Shown here: positions 60,817 through 64,000 of the stretch, one piece after another
Position numbering within the stretch: position 1 is the first letter of the stretch
Layout of the letters: every line of letters begins with the position of its first letter
Assembly (NCBI GenBank): GCA_021786265.1
Contig: JAJYNP010000141.1
Location: forward strand, 1-64,000
DNA from: Chloroflexota bacterium
GTDB taxonomy: Bacteria > Chloroflexota > Limnocylindria > Limnocylindrales > CSP1-4
Direction: 5' to 3'
Length of the DNA stretch: 64,000 nucleotides
Program-made: the position numbers and the translations under genes
Notes under the pieces: model-generated
The model's database searches: none
What the model saw: the letters and a program-made list of their open reading frames with translations, nothing else
What the model was told of the DNA's origin: nothing

Positions 60817-62829
60817 TCAATCAGCCAGCGCCGCCTCCTTGCGCTCAAGTCGGGCAAGCGCTATGAGCCTGTCGCGCTCTTCCGGCAGGAGCCGGGCCGG
60901 CCGCACGCCGCGGCTCGCACCCTCCAGCTTGAGGAGGGTTGCCCGGGTCGCCAGGCGAGGCCGTACCTGGCGCAGGCGCTCCCAGGCGGGCACGGCACCC
61001 ACAGCCTGGAGCTCCGCGAGGGTCGCGATGCCGACCCTGCGAAGCGCCTCGGCAAGCGTCGTCCCGATGTTGACCCCGCAGGCGATGTCGTCCTCCGCCG
61101 CCGTCTGCCGGGTGGCTGGAAGGCGGCCGCGCTTGACAGTTCCGACGCCGGCTCGGCGGGCCAGGCTTCCCGCGGGGACGGGCCGCCCCAGGCGGTACCC
61201 CTGGGCGAGCGGGACCCCGAGTTCGGTGAGCTGCCTGGCCTCAGCTTCGGTCTCGACACCTTCTGCGATCAGGGTGGCGCCCGTCCTGACGGCGAAGTGC
61301 ACCAGGCCAGCCACGAGCGCCTGGCGGGCAGGGTCGCGCCCGATCGCGTGCACGAGCGCCCGGTCGAGCTTCACATAATCCGGACCAAGCTCCAGGATGT
61401 GCCGGAAGCTGGCGAAGCCGGCACCGGCGTCGTCAACGGCCAGGCGAATGCTCGGCCCCAGTGCCTGGATCGCGGCTCGGACCGCGCCGTAGTCCGCGAT
61501 CTGCGCGTGCTCTGTCAGCTCCAGGACGACCGGCGCGCGCGCCTCGCGCAGGAGGGACGCGAGCGGGTCGCCAGCGAGCACGAACTCCGCCGACACGTTC
61601 AGATTGAGCCAGACCGAGGTGGGCAGGTCGCGCGCGGCGACGAGGGTCGCGGCAAGGGTCGCGGCCTCGAGCTCGACCGACATTCCGCATCTGGCGGCTT
61701 CGGCGAAGATCCGCTCGGGCGGCGACCCGTCCACGAAGCGGGTGAGCGCCTCGCAGCCGACGAGCATCCGGGGGCCGAGCTCCACGATGGGCTGGAAGAC
61801 CGGCGCGAACGCCCGCGTCTCGATCATGGTCCGAATCCGCGCCACGCTGACCCGTTGGCGGTGACGCGCGCGGAGCTGGGGCCCCAGGAGCGCCCCGGCG
61901 ATCGAGGCGCACTCGACCAGGGCGGGCAGGCGCTCGGCGAGACCGGGCTCGCCGTCGTCGTCACCGGCGGCGATGAGGAGGCCCAGAGTGTCGACATCCG
62001 AGCGGACGGGCACGTAAGCGAGCGCTCGGACGCCCTCCGCGACGAGGAGCGCATTGTAGGGGTGCTCAGCGCGGTCCTGCCACGTCTCGATCCAGGGACC
62101 CTGGAGCGCCTGCTGGCGGAGGTGGGCGGTGCGCTCGGCTGGGAGCGGCCCGAGGTGCGGCAGCGGGCGACCCGCGTGGAGCGATGCCAGCTCCGCCGTG
62201 TCGCCATCCGGCTCGAAGCTCCACAGCCCGGCACCGTGCAGGCCCGGCAGGCCTGCCACCGCCGCCACGATCGCCGCCCCGGTCGCCTCGGCAGTCTCCC
62301 CGACGCGGAGCGCGTGGAGCGTCGCGGCGAGCTCGGCGCGTTCCTCGAGCTGGCCCTCCAGCTGGGCCCGCAGGGCGCGCTCACCGGTGACGTCGCGCTG
62401 TACGGCGACCGCCCCGACGATCCTCCCGGTCCCGTCGCGGATCGGCGCGACCGTCGCATCGATGTGGAGGCGGGAGCCGTCGGCCCGCCGATGGATGAAC
62501 TCTCCCTGCCAGACGTGGCCCACGCGGACGGTTGCCGCCATCTCGCGGTAGTAGCTGGTCGGCTGGGCGCCGCTCTCCATGGACCACGTGTGCCGGCCGA
62601 GAAGGTCGGCACGGTGGCGTTCCGTCATTCGCTCGAAGGCGGCGTTCACAAACAGGATCGTGCCGGCGAGGTCGGTGATGACCACCGCGTCCGCGGCGTG
62701 CTCGATTGCGACGGTGAGCCAGGCGGAATCGATGGCCCACCCGCCGTCAGGGGATGCCAGCTGCGCGCGCCGTGGCGTCCGTACCAACGCTCGCCGGGCA
62801 TGCGGAGAGGTGACCGGCATTGGCTCCAT
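60817..62829 (-). CDS. PAS-GAF-EAL cyclic-di-GMP phosphodiesterase with TfoX C-terminal-like tail
   Basis: A 670-residue cytoplasmic signalling protein. PAS domain ~37-150 (LTVAIEHAADAVVITDLAGT), GAF ~180-318, EAL ~335-553, and a C-terminal ~70-residue domain at 586-655. EAL is at 360-362, and the other metal and substrate residues can be read as Asn411, Glu437/440, Asp466-467, Lys487, Glu523 and Gln543, so it should hydrolyse c-di-GMP. The loop DDFGTG reads DDAGAG. The tail (NIGTTLAEALRRVGI, TLAELQAVGAVPAWERL, LLKLEGASRG) matches the C-terminal domain of TfoX/Sxy competence proteins. That fusion is unusual. ATG 62829 is the assumed start. Confidence 0.9.
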   Translation of the reverse strand: MEPMPVTSPHARRALVRTPRRAQLASPDGGWAIDSAWLTVAIEHAADAVVITDLAGTILFVNAAFERMTERHRADLLGRHTWSMESGAQPTSYYREMAATVRVGHVWQGEFIHRRADGSRLHIDATVAPIRDGTGRIVGAVAVQRDVTGERALRAQLEGQLEERAELAATLHALRVGETAEATGAAIVAAVAGLPGLHGAGLWSFEPDGDTAELASLHAGRPLPHLGPLPAERTAHLRQQALQGPWIETWQDRAEHPYNALLVAEGVRALAYVPVRSDVDTLGLLIAAGDDDGEPGLAERLPALVECASIAGALLGPQLRARHRQRVSVARIRTMIETRAFAPVFQPIVELGPRMLVGCEALTRFVDGSPPERIFAEAARCGMSVELEAATLAATLVAARDLPTSVWLNLNVSAEFVLAGDPLASLLREARAPVVLELTEHAQIADYGAVRAAIQALGPSIRLAVDDAGAGFASFRHILELGPDYVKLDRALVHAIGRDPARQALVAGLVHFAVRTGATLIAEGVETEAEARQLTELGVPLAQGYRLGRPVPAGSLARRAGVGTVKRGRLPATRQTAAEDDIACGVNIGTTLAEALRRVGIATLAELQAVGAVPAWERLRQVRPRLATRATLLKLEGASRGVRPARLLPEERDRLIALARLERKEAALAD

Positions 62830-63188
62830 GGCCGACCAATCAGGCGCGGGGCCCGGGGACCGAGAGTGCGCCCACTCAACTATGCATGGAATATCGACCT
62901 CGACCGGCGGACCGTACCTTGCAGTCGACCTGACGCCTACCCGCCGATCGGGCTACCACACCCACCCGTTCGTCCCAGGGACCTCGCCGTGGGCGTCACG
63001 AGGCGCTTGCGGCCGTGCCTGCCCGCGCCGGGCGTTCGTGCGGACCGGGTGGCAGCCGCTCATGCGTACAGCCGGGACCGCGTACTCGATCCTCGCCAAC
63101 GTCGATCCGGCCCCCCGAAGGTCCTGCCCGGCCTTTGACGGAAGCACCGTAATGATTCCAGGGAACCCATCCGTAGTGTGTACTGACG
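62830..63188. other. intergenic region, 359 bp, between divergent genes
   Basis: Nothing coding is seen. AT-richer patches near 62879-62900 (CTATGCATGGAATATC) and 63137-63190 (TTTGACGG, TAATGATT, TAGTGT) are likely promoter elements for the two divergent genes. No terminator, RNA or long repeat found. Confidence 0.5.
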
Positions 63189-64000
63189 ATGTCCGCCACG
63201 TCCTCGTTTCGTCCTGCTCCCCGCTCGCGGCTGACGCCGCGGTGCAGCACGATCCCGCGGGCCGGCCGCGCCTCCGCGTACCGGGCTGCCCGTGGGCGCC
63301 GCGGGACACCCGGCCATCGGCGGGCCCAGGCCCTGGTCGAGTTCGCGCTGATCCTGCCCGTGTTCCTGCTGCTCGTGCTGGGCACCATCGATGGAGGGCG
63401 TCTGTTCTTCACCTACATCGAGGTCAACAACGCGGCCCGCGAGGGCGCCGCCTACGGGGCGGGCAACCCCACCGATACGAGCGGCATCACCGCCCACGCG
63501 CAGGAAGAGGCGAACGTGCAGGCGCAGGCCGGCGAGCATCCGATCTCGGTCACGGTTGCCTGCGCCGACGCGTCGGGGAACACGCTCCCATGCGCGGACG
63601 CCCCCGGCGGGAACGGCCCGGGCAACACCATCACGGTGGCCGTCCACGAGCCGTTCAGCTTCCTGACCCCGCTCATCAACGGGCTCTTCGGCTACCACCT
63701 GCAGTTGGGCGGGTCGGCAACCGCCGCAGTGTTCGGGCTGGCCGCCTACGGCGGGGCCTCGCAGCCGCCCGGCTGCTCGCCGCCCTCGCTGGCGAGCTTC
63801 ATCGCCACCGTCAGCGGCCTGACCGTCACCCTCGACGCCTCCGCCTCGCTTCCCAACAGCGGCGCGTGCGCCATCTCCGGCTACGCCTGGGACATGGGCG
63901 ACGGGCTCAGTCCCTTCCCGCCGGTGGTCGGCCGCACGACGAGCTACACCTACGCCGCCGCGGGCACCTACGTGGTCACCCTCACGGTGTCGAACTCGGC
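63189..64000 (+). CDS. TadE-like pseudopilin with C-terminal PKD domain, runs off the window
   Basis: The first ~270 residues of an exported, membrane-anchored protein. After a ~45-residue Arg-rich lead, AQALVEFALILPVFLLLVLGTIDGGRLFF is the TadE N-terminal signature, with the conserved Glu at the fifth position of the hydrophobic helix, processed by a prepilin peptidase in Tad systems. EVNNAAREGAAYGA follows. From about 190 the protein turns into a PKD-type domain (LTVTLDASASLPNSG, YAWDMGDG, YTYAAAGTYVVTLTVSNSA), which is not part of normal TadE. The rest lies beyond 64000. ATG 63189 follows GTAGTGTGTACTGACG. Confidence 0.85.
   Translation, partial: MSATSSFRPAPRSRLTPRCSTIPRAGRASAYRAARGRRGTPGHRRAQALVEFALILPVFLLLVLGTIDGGRLFFTYIEVNNAAREGAAYGAGNPTDTSGITAHAQEEANVQAQAGEHPISVTVACADASGNTLPCADAPGGNGPGNTITVAVHEPFSFLTPLINGLFGYHLQLGGSATAAVFGLAAYGGASQPPGCSPPSLASFIATVSGLTVTLDASASLPNSGACAISGYAWDMGDGLSPFPPVVGRTTSYTYAAAGTYVVTLTVSNS

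Overview
This is a 64 kb piece of a GC-rich (about 70% by eye) bacterial chromosome. Genes are densely packed. Adjacent genes often overlap by 4 bases (ATGA or GTGA), and many first-in-line genes have a TAnnnT -10 box only 6-9 nt before the start codon, which suggests frequent leaderless transcription. I see no rRNA, tRNA, prophage, IS element or CRISPR array. Gene content is a menaquinol-type cytochrome b beside a GltD-like iron-sulfur flavoprotein, a split-subunit proton-translocating transhydrogenase, phosphoketolase plus acetate kinase, an F420-type LLM oxidoreductase, GAF/GGDEF and PAS/GAF/EAL proteins, and a TadE-like pseudopilin. This fits an uncultured GC-rich Chloroflexota (Limnocylindria/Ellin6529-like) best, with an actinobacterium as the alternative. 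The placement is inference from gene content only.

Layout. 1-2.4 kb: respiratory pair (partial cytochrome b and a GltD-like flavoprotein). 2.8-4.6 kb: a membrane-anchored coiled-coil protein of unknown role. 4.6-10.0 kb: a minus-strand run headed by a TPP riboswitch: thiamine pyrophosphokinase, YkoE, YkoD, YkoC, then a peroxiredoxin and a PIG-L deacetylase. 10.0-13.1 kb: HAD phosphatase, YbaK-type deacylase, an unknown protein, a candidate structured RNA and a GIDE-like membrane protein. 13.3-20.4 kb: a large HTH-GAF-GGDEF protein, a class I amidotransferase-type peptidase, a SAM hydrolase (DUF62), a membrane protein and a WYL regulator. 20.4-22.2 kb: a HipB antitoxin gene followed by a frameshifted hipA. 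22.4-27.5 kb: START-like protein, pntB-pntAB-pntAA, and a secreted S53 peptidase. 27.6-33.0 kb: HD phosphohydrolase, methyltransferase, Fpg glycosylase, and an aldo/keto reductase divergent from a MarR regulator across a perfect 27-bp palindrome. 33.1-36.2 kb: MerR plus coupled DHA2 exporter, and a zinc alcohol dehydrogenase. 36.4-39.0 kb: LiaF-like and PspC membrane proteins, a possible small secreted peptide, and a P-loop-like protein. 39.1-46.1 kb: Fe-dependent alcohol dehydrogenase, RibD-like reductase, zinc-ribbon protein, nuclease-fold-like protein, LLM oxidoreductase, AlaX editing protein, cupredoxin lipoprotein. 46.1-52.2 kb: a very large LuxR/ATPase regulator divergent from an MFS transporter coupled to a DNA methyltransferase, and a small lipoprotein. 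52.3-57.3 kb: ACT protein, DDAH-like hydrolase, phosphoketolase, acetate kinase. 57.3-60.6 kb: a three-gene ABC exporter operon with a NEW3-domain surface protein. 60.8-64 kb: a PAS-GAF-EAL protein with a TfoX-like tail, and a TadE/PKD protein running off the window.

How genes work together. The thiamine block is a complete salvage unit (uptake, then pyrophosphorylation) with feedback by TPP, and TPP is the cofactor of the phosphoketolase at 53.7 kb. Phosphoketolase and AckA form a shunt from sugar phosphates to acetyl-P, acetate and ATP. The cytochrome b/flavoprotein pair and the transhydrogenase couple pyridine nucleotides to membrane energetics. Both a cyclic-di-GMP synthase and a phosphodiesterase are present. 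The candidates most worth follow-up are the EAL-TfoX fusion, the HTH-GAF-GGDEF protein, the cytochrome b/GltD-like pair, the candidate RNA at 12.12 kb and the GIDE-like protein beside it.
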